Assembly: GCA_035546935.1 (NCBI GenBank)
Contig: DASZVP010000002.1
Span: forward strand, 1-64,000
Direction of reading: 5' to 3'
From: DASZVP01 sp035546935
GTDB lineage: Bacteria > Patescibacteriota > Saccharimonadia > Saccharimonadales > UBA4665
Length of the DNA: 64,000 bases
The position numbers and the translations under genes are program-made. Under the pieces are notes generated by a model. That model was not told where the DNA came from. It did not search any database and saw nothing but the letters and a program-made list of their open reading frames with translations. This document shows positions 41,646 to 47,873 of this stretch, piece by piece (positions within the stretch are counted from its first letter, which is position 1; each line of letters starts with the position of its first letter).

Positions 41646-42560
41646 CTAGATAGGTTCACGAAGGCGTTCTTGTTGAGCACGATTGTCGCCTGAAGTTGGT
41701 GGTTTGCCATTCAGGCTGCGCGGCCAAAGTTCATGGGTATGAACGGCCGCAATTTCCAAAGCGTAACAGATGACTTGGGCTTGTAAGTAGAGCCAGAATA
41801 ACAGGCCTAAGGCCAGCGCAAAGTAACTATACAGCACATCCAGATTTTGAAGCTCCCGCTTGAGCAAATACCCGCCAACAGTTTGCAAGATGACCAGCCC
41901 AATAGCTGCCGACAATGCCGCTGAGCTGGTCTGTTTTAGATGTATTTTATGGGGCAGGCTGATGTTAAGCAAAGCTTGGAACAACCAGAACAGGACCACC
42001 AGATCAACGCCGATAGAAAGCGCCCTGAAGCCAACGCCTTGACCGGCGGCAGCTGTAATGGCTGTGCAGACGCCTGCCAACACAAAACCGATACCACCGA
42101 CAAAAATTATCATTAAGTTTTTGGCTAAAGATTTCGGGAACCCGGGCCGCTTGTGGCGCGGGACACCCCAGATATGATGAACACTATTACGAAAGGCACT
42201 GGCCACACCGCGGGCACCATAAAGTGTAAATAACAAACCGGTCAGCAGTGCCAGACCGCTCTTGTGCAGTCCTTGAACATGACTGGATAGCTGCTGTCCA
42301 AGAATCGGAAAAGACTTGGTAGTGTCATTGATAATTGTTTGTTGCAGATGCAGGTGGCTATTGTTAAACAGAGCGGTCACGGTGCTCAATATCAGTAACA
42401 GGGGGAAAAGCGCCAAAAAGCCATAGTAGGTAAGCAGAGCTGCCTGATAACCGGCCTGGTCGTCGTCATATTTTTTAATGACAGCAATTAAGAAGGCGGG
42501 CAAACGATGGCGCTGCTGCAAGCGATCGAGATATTTTAGCCAGCGAGATGGCGCGCTCAT
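41646..42560 (-). CDS. YihY/BrkB-family inner membrane protein
   Basis: 304 residues with about six membrane helices. The opening QAALLTYYGFLALFPLLLIL, the GLLFTLYGARGVASAFRNSVHHIWGVP block and the closing ALALGLLFWLYLQAQVICYALEI are diagnostic of the YihY/virulence factor BrkB (formerly RNase BN) family. The molecular function of the family is not established. TAATAT lies six bases before the ATG (42567-42572), suggesting a leaderless start. Confidence 0.88.
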   Translation of the reverse strand: MSAPSRWLKYLDRLQQRHRLPAFLIAVIKKYDDDQAGYQAALLTYYGFLALFPLLLILSTVTALFNNSHLHLQQTIINDTTKSFPILGQQLSSHVQGLHKSGLALLTGLLFTLYGARGVASAFRNSVHHIWGVPRHKRPGFPKSLAKNLMIIFVGGIGFVLAGVCTAITAAAGQGVGFRALSIGVDLVVLFWLFQALLNISLPHKIHLKQTSSAALSAAIGLVILQTVGGYLLKRELQNLDVLYSYFALALGLLFWLYLQAQVICYALEIAAVHTHELWPRSLNGKPPTSGDNRAQQERLREPI

Positions 42561-42677
42561 TTGGCTATATTATGCCAGTTTAGGGGCGGAAAACTAAATT
42601 TGTTAAAAAGTTTACAGCTTCCCGTCAGTCATAAGCGTCATAATGATCATTACCAAAAAAATAAATGGAGGATTACA

Positions 42678-42809
42678 ATGTCCAACGAAGAAGCCGACGC
42701 CTTAATGGAACAATTTGATAAGTGGGATGACCACAGCCGTAAGCGCGACTTTATTAATCGTATGGAACATAAACTCTACCGCAAAGAGCGGCGCATACGT
42801 CGCCGGTAA
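42678..42809 (+). CDS. Small charged protein
   Basis: 43 residues from the ATG at 42678, which has a strong GGAGG seven bases upstream. The protein is highly charged (acidic first half, Arg/Lys-rich second half ending ERRIRRR) and predicted helical; it may bind nucleic acid or the ribosome, but no family is recognised. Followed by a clear terminator, so it is an independent transcription unit. Confidence 0.65.
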   Translation: MSNEEADALMEQFDKWDDHSRKRDFINRMEHKLYRKERRIRRR

Positions 42810-42831
42810 CCCCTTTGGCTTGCCCACCCTG

Positions 42832-42864
42832 AAGCTGCTTGTACCCCCAAGCAGCTTTTTGTTT
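42832..42864 (+). terminator. Rho-independent terminator of the small charged protein gene
   Basis: AAGCTGCTT (42832-42840) pairs with AAGCAGCTT (42849-42857), followed by a T-rich tail. It lies just before the convergent stop at 42867. Confidence 0.8.
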
Positions 42865-42866
42865 GT

Positions 42867-43385
42867 CTAAAAACGGATACGCCTCATGAGATTGTCGATC
42901 GGATCTCTCCGTGGCTGCTCTTGCGGGAGACGAAGCGTTAACAGTTCAAGAATTTTATCGCCGTCGTCCGGATCGAAATAAACGCTGACCGGCGTGCCAA
43001 ATCGTTTTAGCGGCCAGAAAGTAATGCTGGTAAACGGTCCCTCTGGCATTAATGAAAAGCTGCGGAATGTTTGGTAATTATAGGTTTTCTCACCTATCTT
43101 CAGATGCTGTCCGCTTAGCTCATAGCTAAGCTGGCGTGGCTGCCGGTTAGCATAGGCCCCCAAAAATATGGCGGCGATAATCACTGCCGCCGCCGAAACT
43201 TCATCTCTTGTAATCAGGTAAATTACCCCCGCAAATGCTGCCGCCACGAGCGCTAATATCAGATACCAGCCTGCAGTCTTTTGGTGTGCAATAAATTCAG
43301 AAGCTGTCCAATTTATTGGCTGCACCGGCTCACCCTGCAAAGGGCTTTCGTGATCAAAGTTTGTGGAATGAGCGTCTTTGGCCAT
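42867..43385 (-). CDS. Membrane protein, two helices plus beta C-terminal domain
   Basis: 172 residues. Two adjacent helices (about 40-60 and 63-80) follow a soluble N-terminus, and the C-terminal 90 residues form alternating strands (LSYELSGQHLKIGEKTYNYQTFRSFSLM...), resembling bacterial PH-like domains. Family not recognised with certainty. TACAAT lies seven bases before the ATG (43393-43398). Function unknown. Confidence 0.6.
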   Translation of the reverse strand: MAKDAHSTNFDHESPLQGEPVQPINWTASEFIAHQKTAGWYLILALVAAAFAGVIYLITRDEVSAAAVIIAAIFLGAYANRQPRQLSYELSGQHLKIGEKTYNYQTFRSFSLMPEGPFTSITFWPLKRFGTPVSVYFDPDDGDKILELLTLRLPQEQPRRDPIDNLMRRIRF

Positions 43386-43517
43386 AAGCGTTATTGTACC
43401 GCAACTGCTTGACGTACTTCCACACTAGGAATTATGAAAAATAAAAATGCCTATACTTTATACATCACTTTTTACATCTAGCGAAATTAACGCGTAAAGC
43501 TGTCACTATATCAAACC

Positions 43518-43553
43518 GGACCAACCAACGGGCTGCTGCCCACTGCCTGGTCC
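43518..43553 (-). repeat. Hairpin A downstream of the tRNA-tail repeat
   Basis: On minus: GGACCA...TGGTCC closing a 16-bp imperfect stem (two G-U pairs region GGCAGTGGGC/GCCCGTTGG) with loop AGCA. It follows directly after a copy of the tRNA-Ser 3' end (43554-43574). It has the same internal pattern as hairpin B (43649-43687), with a different outer stem sequence. Confidence 0.6.
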
Positions 43554-43648
43554 TGGCGGAGAGAGAGGGATTTGCTTTGCACACGCAAGCCGCGGGCAAA
43601 GACCGGGGCAGTCCACTGGACTGCCCGTTCAAATCCCTTTAACTTAAC
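43554..43648 (-). ncRNA. Candidate structured element bounded by a tRNA-Ser 3'-end copy
   Basis: Bases 43554-43574 repeat exactly the 3' end of tRNA-Ser(GCT) including CCA (43687-43707). GGGATTTG (43567-43574) pairs with CAAATCCC (43630-43637), enclosing a CTTTGC/GCAAAG stem and a 10-bp GGGCAGTCCA/TGGACTGCCC hairpin: a three-way-junction-like fold. No protein is encoded. It may be a small RNA, a tRNA-derived remnant, or an attachment-site scar. Confidence 0.4.
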
Positions 43649-43687
43649 AAGCTCGGCCAACGAACCTAGGGTCCATTGCCCGAGCTT
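43649..43687 (-). repeat. Hairpin B directly after tRNA-Ser(GCT)
   Basis: AAGCTCGG (43649-43656) and CCGAGCTT (43680-43687) close a stem of about 18 bp with loop CTA (inner GCAATGGACC/GGTTCGTTGG). It abuts the tRNA CCA. Covarying outer stem compared with hairpin A. It may act as a terminator or processing signal, although no T run follows. Confidence 0.6.
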
Positions 43688-43779
43688 GGCGGAGAGAGAG
43701 GGATTTGAACCCTCGCGGGGGATTGCTCCCCCCTATCGATTTAGCAAACCGACCCCTTCAGCCACTTGGGTACCTCTCC
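43687..43779 (-). tRNA. tRNA-Ser (anticodon GCT)
   Basis: A 93-base class II tRNA on minus. The acceptor GGAGAGG pairs with TCTCTCC, the anticodon stem-loop TCGGT-TTGCTAA-ATCGA gives GCT (codons AGC, AGT), the long variable arm is GGGGGAGCAATCCCCC-like, the T-arm has GTTCAAATC, and CCA is encoded (43687-43689). Confidence 0.95.
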
Positions 43780-43822
43780 GTTTAGACTGACACGTCAAAG
43801 TATTGTAACGCGTAATCTGGTC

Positions 43823-43912
43823 TGGCGGAAGGGGAGAGATTCGAACTCTCGGTACCGTTTCCGGCACGCCAGTTTTCAAGACTGGTTCCTTAAACCACTC
43901 GGACACCCTTCC
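43823..43912 (-). tRNA. tRNA-Ser (anticodon TGA)
   Basis: A 90-base class II tRNA on minus. The acceptor GGAAGGG pairs with CCCTTCC, the anticodon stem-loop CCAGT-CTTGAAA-ACTGG gives TGA (codons TCA and others), the variable arm is long, the T-arm has GTTCGAATC, and CCA is encoded at 43823-43825. It lies 43 bases upstream of tRNA-Ser(GCT) on the same strand, probably cotranscribed. Confidence 0.95.
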
Positions 43913-43947
43913 AAAAGTTCCAGAACAGGGGTAATTATACCGTCTTT

Positions 43948-44559
43948 TTAGGCCCGGGCAAAGGTTAGAGCCGCAATTTCTGCAGCTCCGGCAGCTTTTA
44001 ACGCCAAGGCGGCAGCTTTAAGAGTCGCGCCAGTAGTGACAACATCATCGATAAGCAGCACTCTCTGGCCGCTTATCAGTTTCGGCCTGGTGACGCGAAA
44101 AACATCGGTCAACTGCGCCAAACGTTGCTCGCGATTAGCGCCGACCTGGTGCTGGTTGCCCTGCCTGGCCAGCACATTAACAGATATCATATGGCCTAAT
44201 CGAGCCAGTTGACGACTTATTAGCTCAGCCTGATCATAGCCGCGCTGGCGGCGGCGGCCGGTGGTGGTTGGCACCGGCACCAACAGCCAATCGCCGGCCG
44301 GTAACAGATTGAGCAGTTCGCTGGCAATGGCTTTAGCGGCGGTCTGTGCGGCGCCAAACTTCAGGCGCCAGACTAGATCTTTGGCCAGACCATCATACGT
44401 AGTGCGAGAGTAAACCGCTAATGTTGTGCCAGGAAGGTGTAACGGCTGGGCTGCTGGAAGCAGTTTTAGGCAGTCATAACAGATTAAATTGGGTTGCCGG
44501 CCGCAGCCTAAGCATTCATGCGGGACCAGCAGGCCGACAACTTCATCAATTAACCCCAT
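43948..44559 (-). CDS. comF: ComF family phosphoribosyltransferase-like protein
   Basis: 203 residues. An N-terminal zinc-ribbon (CLGC ... CYDC, residues 16-31) is followed by the double-psi/PRTase fold with VPVPTTTGRRRQRGYDQAELI and the PRPP loop VLLIDDVVTTGATL. This is the ComF/GntX family, required for natural transformation in several bacteria, where it interacts with the DNA-uptake helicase machinery. The role here is inferred. AGGTGG precedes the ATG. It is divergent from hsp20. Confidence 0.9.
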   Translation of the reverse strand: MGLIDEVVGLLVPHECLGCGRQPNLICYDCLKLLPAAQPLHLPGTTLAVYSRTTYDGLAKDLVWRLKFGAAQTAAKAIASELLNLLPAGDWLLVPVPTTTGRRRQRGYDQAELISRQLARLGHMISVNVLARQGNQHQVGANREQRLAQLTDVFRVTRPKLISGQRVLLIDDVVTTGATLKAAALALKAAGAAEIAALTFARA

Positions 44560-44560
44560 A

Positions 44561-44604
44561 GACCACCTGTTGTGTTTAATGTGTTGTAAATAAGTGGGGT
44601 GGTC
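44561..44604. promoter_or_regulatory. Inverted repeat between comF and hsp20
   Basis: GACCACC (44561-44567) and GGTGGTC (44598-44604) are perfect reverse complements 30 bases apart, covering the comF start region and lying just upstream of the hsp20 promoter. A third GACCACC occurs in the hsp20 leader near 44719. Possible regulator site; no CIRCE is present here. Confidence 0.35.
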
Positions 44605-44605
44605 G

Positions 44606-44635
44606 TTGCACCCAGCTCAATAGCTAAGCTATACT
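44606..44635 (+). promoter_or_regulatory. Promoter of hsp20
   Basis: TTGCAC (44606-44611), an 18-base spacer and TATACT (44630-44635). It implies a leader of about 105 bases before the ATG, long for this genome and a possible place for RNA-based temperature control. Confidence 0.6.
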
Positions 44636-44747
44636 GCTAGTAACATAAAAATGCAAGTTCTCTTATTGTTTATTTAAGGTGTAGTCGCTTGACCGGATTA
44701 ACTGGAGCCGGCAAAGACCACCACAACATACCTGGAGGGTAACAACT

Positions 44748-45233
44748 ATGGCGCGACGCAGCCAAAATGACGATTTATTACTAGAAGAAGATGAGCTGAC
44801 CGCTGCCTTCTTGGGCGATGACGACCTTGGCGCAGCCGTCGAGGCTGCCGCAGCGCCAAGCGCGGCTGAACCGGCCGCTGAAGATGAATGGGATGACGAC
44901 GAAGCCGTACCCGGCCAACTGGCTGTAGATGTCTACGAAACTCGCGATAAGCTAATCGTTAAAGCTCGCACCGCCGGCGTTAACAAGGGCGATCTGGACG
45001 TCAGCATTTCTGACAACCAGCTGACGATTCGCGGCACTTTGAGCTCGGGCAGTGAAGAAGGCGTCGAAAACTACTTCTTGCAAGAGTGCTACTGGGGCGA
45101 ATTCAGCCGCACTATCGCTTTGCCCGTACCGGTCAAAGAAGAAGAGATTGAGGCTGTTCTTAAAGACGGCGTGCTAACCGTTAGCTTTGGCAAGGTTCAG
45201 CAAGATACTGTTAAGAAGATCCAGGTTCTTTAA
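44748..45233 (+). CDS. Hsp20/alpha-crystallin small heat-shock protein
   Basis: 161-residue ATP-independent holdase chaperone. An acidic, Ala-rich N-terminus (1-62) is followed by the alpha-crystallin domain (about 63-155): VDVYETRDKLIVKARTAGV, DLDVSISDNQLTIRG and the closing VEAVLKDGVLTVSF. The C-terminal IxV-type anchor (KKIQVL) is present. A GGAGGG site precedes the ATG, and a strong terminator follows. The leader is unusually long. Divergent from comF. Confidence 0.93.
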   Translation: MARRSQNDDLLLEEDELTAAFLGDDDLGAAVEAAAAPSAAEPAAEDEWDDDEAVPGQLAVDVYETRDKLIVKARTAGVNKGDLDVSISDNQLTIRGTLSSGSEEGVENYFLQECYWGEFSRTIALPVPVKEEEIEAVLKDGVLTVSFGKVQQDTVKKIQVL

Positions 45234-45257
45234 GATCTCCGGTTTAACAGACAAAGT

Positions 45258-45285
45258 AAAACCCCCGGTTCGCCCGGGGGGTTTT
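45258..45285 (+). terminator. Rho-independent terminator of hsp20
   Basis: AAAACCCCCGG and CCGGGGGGTTTT pair around a short TTCGC loop, followed by TTTT. The gene converges on the last pilin gene, whose stop is at 45303. Confidence 0.85.
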
Positions 45286-45302
45286 AATAGCCTAGAACTA
45301 AC

Positions 45303-45737
45303 TTATTGCAGGTTGCCGACGCCCGACTGCGTGGTGTTGATCACGTAGTGGACAATAATCTGCGCCAGCGCGACGACGACCAGGCCGACGATAGCGTAAA
45401 TTAAGGTGTTCTTGGCGCCCGTGACACCGTCACCACCACCAGAGGTAATGTATTTGAAACCGCCATAAATAATCATGATGACGGCCACGATACCGACTAC
45501 CACTGAGAAAATGTTGACTACTTTAGAAGCCACATTGCTCAGATCGGTGGTGCCGCCCTTACCGGCGTTGCCACACCCAGTGCCGTTACCCTCGCCAGTA
45601 GCGTTGTTAACACCCTGACATAGACCACTAACAATACCGCCTGATGCGGCGCTAGCGCTGGCCGGAATCAAAGCAGGGGCAAACAAGCCAAGACTGGCAA
45701 CTGCCACGATGATGTAAGTTTTTAATTTTCGGATCAT
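45303..45737 (-). CDS. VirB2/TrbC-like T4SS pilin paralog 1
   Basis: 144 residues: signal peptide (to about 30), a Gly/Asn-rich Cys-containing stretch, then two hydrophobic helices in the order VNIFSVVVGIVAVIMIIYGGFKYITSGGG-D, K-NTLIYAIVGLVVVALAQIIVHYVI. This 'YGGFKYITS...AKNTLIYAIVG' signature is typical of VirB2-like pilins in Patescibacteria. Six such genes lie in tandem here. This one is the last and has its own promoter (45764-45793) and an AAAGG site. It may form or cap a pilus. Confidence 0.8.
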   Translation of the reverse strand: MIRKLKTYIIVAVASLGLFAPALIPASASAASGGIVSGLCQGVNNATGEGNGTGCGNAGKGGTTDLSNVASKVVNIFSVVVGIVAVIMIIYGGFKYITSGGGDGVTGAKNTLIYAIVGLVVVALAQIIVHYVINTTQSGVGNLQ

Positions 45738-45763
45738 AGTTACCTTTCTTTAATCTTAACCTT

Positions 45764-45793
45764 TTTATACCACAATACTTAAAGCTATTTCAA
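45764..45793 (-). promoter_or_regulatory. Promoter of pilin paralog 1
   Basis: On minus: TTGAAA (45788-45793), an 18-base spacer and TATAAA (45764-45769), 26 bases before the ATG at 45737. It lets the last pilin be expressed separately from the other five. Confidence 0.6.
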
Positions 45794-45808
45794 CTCTGTC
45801 GCCACAGC

Positions 45809-46210
45809 CTAGCCGGTGCCGGCCGCACTGCTGGTGCTATTAATGACAAAGTGAACAAGGAATTGGGCCGCCACGGTAATAGCAATACCGATGAGCGCAT
45901 AAATTAGGGTTGTTTTGGCGGTGGCTGCCTTATTGGAATCACCAGCTGCCGTAATGTATTTCAGGCCGGCGACAATGACCATTATTACAGAGATAATACC
46001 AGTGATTAGGCTCAAGATGTTAACCACTGTGCCGGCGACTGTGCCCACACTTTTACCGCCGGAGCCACAATCTGTGGAGCTATCAATTTGGCTGAGGCCT
46101 TGGCAAGCGTCTTGCTGCAGAGCGCTAGCTGCGTAAACTACCGAGGTTGAACCTACGCCAGCAAAGGCTACGCTGAGTGCAATTGCGAGTGATAAGAATC
46201 TGCGTTTCAT
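45809..46210 (-). CDS. VirB2/TrbC-like T4SS pilin paralog 2
   Basis: 133 residues: signal peptide ending near SVVYAAS, a Cys-containing acidic stretch (two Cys), then NILSLITGIISVIMVIVAGLKYITAAGDSNKAATAKTTLIYALIGIAITVAAQFLVHFVI split over two helices. AGGAG precedes the ATG. Separated by ten bases from paralog 3. Confidence 0.8.
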   Translation of the reverse strand: MKRRFLSLAIALSVAFAGVGSTSVVYAASALQQDACQGLSQIDSSTDCGSGGKSVGTVAGTVVNILSLITGIISVIMVIVAGLKYITAAGDSNKAATAKTTLIYALIGIAITVAAQFLVHFVINSTSSAAGTG

Positions 46211-46220
46211 TTTTCCTCTC

Positions 46221-46616
46221 CTACGTTAGCCTATCCAATACCACAACAACAATAGTTTGGGCCAAAATGGCTATTGCCACGCCAATCAATGAATAGGTGA
46301 GCGCGTTACGCGCTTCGGCCACCTTGCTCGAGTCACCGCCGTCAAGCGCCATCCGCATACCGCTGACCACTACACCGATAATGGCTGCAATACCGATTAC
46401 CCAGGATAAAACTTCAATGGCTATTTTAATGGTGTGGATCACAGGATTATTGCTGCCGTTGTCACCGCCCTGCGAATCGACATCTTGGCAGACAGCCGGG
46501 TTGCCACCGGCGCTATCTTTACCGCAGTGTTGGAAAAGATCTACGGCAGCAGCTTGGCCAACCGTCGCAGTGGCCAAAACTAAAGGTGCCAGCAACATTA
46601 AGATGATACGTTTCAT
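46221..46616 (-). CDS. VirB2/TrbC-like T4SS pilin paralog 3
   Basis: 131 residues: signal peptide (ILMLLAPLVLATATVGQAAA), a Cys pair in a Gly/Asp/Asn-rich stretch, then two helices with VEARNALTYSLIGVAIAILAQTIVVVVL-type second helix. The ATG overlaps the upstream stop (ATGA), so translation is coupled to paralog 4. Confidence 0.8.
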   Translation of the reverse strand: MKRIILMLLAPLVLATATVGQAAAVDLFQHCGKDSAGGNPAVCQDVDSQGGDNGSNNPVIHTIKIAIEVLSWVIGIAAIIGVVVSGMRMALDGGDSSKVAEARNALTYSLIGVAIAILAQTIVVVVLDRLT

Positions 46617-46945
46617 AGGCGGCTCAATACTAATGACACTATGGCTTCGGCGCTAATCGCCACCGCTAAACCAACCAATGCATAAATGATAGTCTGGCGG
46701 GCCTTGCTGATTTCTTCGGGGTTGCCTTGAGCTGTAATAAACTTCAGGCCACTAATGACAATAATTAAAACGGCAATCGCACCCATAATGCCAAACACTA
46801 TCTGTAAAACCTCGTGCACTTGATTGGAGCTCACGCCCACCGTTGGCAGACCGGTATTACAACTGGTTTGCGTTTTGGGGTCACACAAGGCTTGAGCAGT
46901 AGCCAGGAGATGCATGACGTAGTGGGCGGCAGAGTTCATAATCAT
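46613..46945 (-). CDS. VirB2/TrbC-like T4SS pilin paralog 4
   Basis: 110 residues, the shortest paralog. The N-terminus is short, with no strong signal peptide. A Cys pair (CDPKTQTSC) is followed by the two-helix core (VLQIVFGIMGAIAVLIIVISGLKFITAQGNPEE, then ARQTIIYALVGLAVAISAEAIVSLVL). The start could be 46945 or 46939. Three bases separate it from paralog 5. Confidence 0.78.
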   Translation of the reverse strand: MIMNSAAHYVMHLLATAQALCDPKTQTSCNTGLPTVGVSSNQVHEVLQIVFGIMGAIAVLIIVISGLKFITAQGNPEEISKARQTIIYALVGLAVAISAEAIVSLVLSRL

Positions 46946-46948
46946 ATT

Positions 46949-47323
46949 TTACTTGATACTCTTTGCTACAAAGGACACAATCGCGGCTGCCATAACGGCT
47001 ATGGTTAGGCCAACCAGGGCGTTGACAATCATGTTTTTGGCCTTGGCGGTTGCCTCGGTCTCGGCCTGGCTAGTTATATAGGTAAAGCCACCGTAAATCA
47101 CAAAGATAACAGCGATAACAGCGGCCAAGCGCAGCAGTATCTCGATAACAGCCGCAACGATGAGCCAGATGTCGCTCAAACTGCCAAGTTGCGGTGTACA
47201 GAGGCCAGAGTTAGGATCTGTGGTTTGTTTAAGGTATTCATACCAGGTTGGAAATCCCAAAAAGCCGGAGTGAGCACCATTGGTACAAGCGGCGGCAAAA
47301 TTAGAGAAGGCGGTAGCGATCAT
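46949..47323 (-). CDS. VirB2/TrbC-like T4SS pilin paralog 5
   Basis: 124 residues. It has no classical signal peptide; residues 1-45 have a Phe/Tyr/Trp-rich stretch with Cys, then LSDIWLIVAAVIEILLRLAAVIAVIFVIYGGFTYITSQAETEATAKAKNMIVNALVGLTIAVMAAAIVSFV across two helices. The ATG overlaps the upstream TGA (ATGA). The YGGFTYITS motif is the clearest pilin signature of the set after paralog 1. Confidence 0.8.
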   Translation of the reverse strand: MIATAFSNFAAACTNGAHSGFLGFPTWYEYLKQTTDPNSGLCTPQLGSLSDIWLIVAAVIEILLRLAAVIAVIFVIYGGFTYITSQAETEATAKAKNMIVNALVGLTIAVMAAAIVSFVAKSIK

Positions 47324-47715
47324 TGATGTAAGAATCCTGCTGGCAAAATGTAATTAAGAAAGGCGTAGCCGAAAATGTAAAACAGCATGGCCATAACTGT
47401 ACTGCGGATGCGCTTCACGGCATTGGCCGTGCCGTTCGGATCCCCACCGGCTGCCGAATACTGAATGCCGGCCACAACCAGCGAGCCCACAATCACCAAG
47501 CCAACGCCATCGGAGAGAATGCGAATTATGGCAAAGACCAGGTCGGTGATCGGGTTGCCGATACCTTTACAGCCAATATTAATGGCCGTGGTGATGCCGC
47601 TGTGCCCGCCACCACCGCCACCGCAAGTATCAGCAAAAGCTACGGCTGTGGGTGTCGCGGCAAAAAGCAGGGCTAGAGCAAAAGCTGAAATTAGTTTGTG
47701 TTTTATGCGCTGCAT
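47320..47715 (-). CDS. VirB2/TrbC-like T4SS pilin paralog 6 (first gene)
   Basis: 131 residues: signal peptide ending AVAFA-DTC, then six glycines and a His/Ser stretch, and two helices (AIIRILSDGVGLVIVGSLVVAGIQYSAAGG-D, RSTVMAMLFYIFGYAFLNYILPAG). More divergent than the others. It is the first gene of the pilin operon with promoter TTGACC-N17-TATAGT (47724-47752), only eight bases before the ATG. Confidence 0.75.
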   Translation of the reverse strand: MQRIKHKLISAFALALLFAATPTAVAFADTCGGGGGGHSGITTAINIGCKGIGNPITDLVFAIIRILSDGVGLVIVGSLVVAGIQYSAAGGDPNGTANAVKRIRSTVMAMLFYIFGYAFLNYILPAGFLHQ

Positions 47716-47723
47716 TTTCTGTT

Positions 47724-47752
47724 ACTATAGGTGCTTTTTGGCCTTTGGTCAA
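47724..47752 (-). promoter_or_regulatory. Promoter of the pilin operon
   Basis: On minus: TTGACC (47747-47752), a 17-base spacer and TATAGT (47724-47729), eight bases before the ATG at 47715, implying a leaderless first gene. Confidence 0.65.
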
Positions 47753-47873
47753 GCTTGGGTACGCTGTTGGCGGCGCCTATGGCAGCTTTATTTTTTAGCA
47801 TTAGGGTGATTAAATAAGAGCTGTAATTTAGCCGAACCAGGCTTCGGCGGACAGTGTGGGCAAACAAATTTAT

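Noticed and set aside
43432..43476. A 14-codon plus-strand frame with an AGGA site upstream of the tRNA-Ser repeats
   Set aside because: Very short, AT-rich, with no downstream gene on that strand that it could attenuate.
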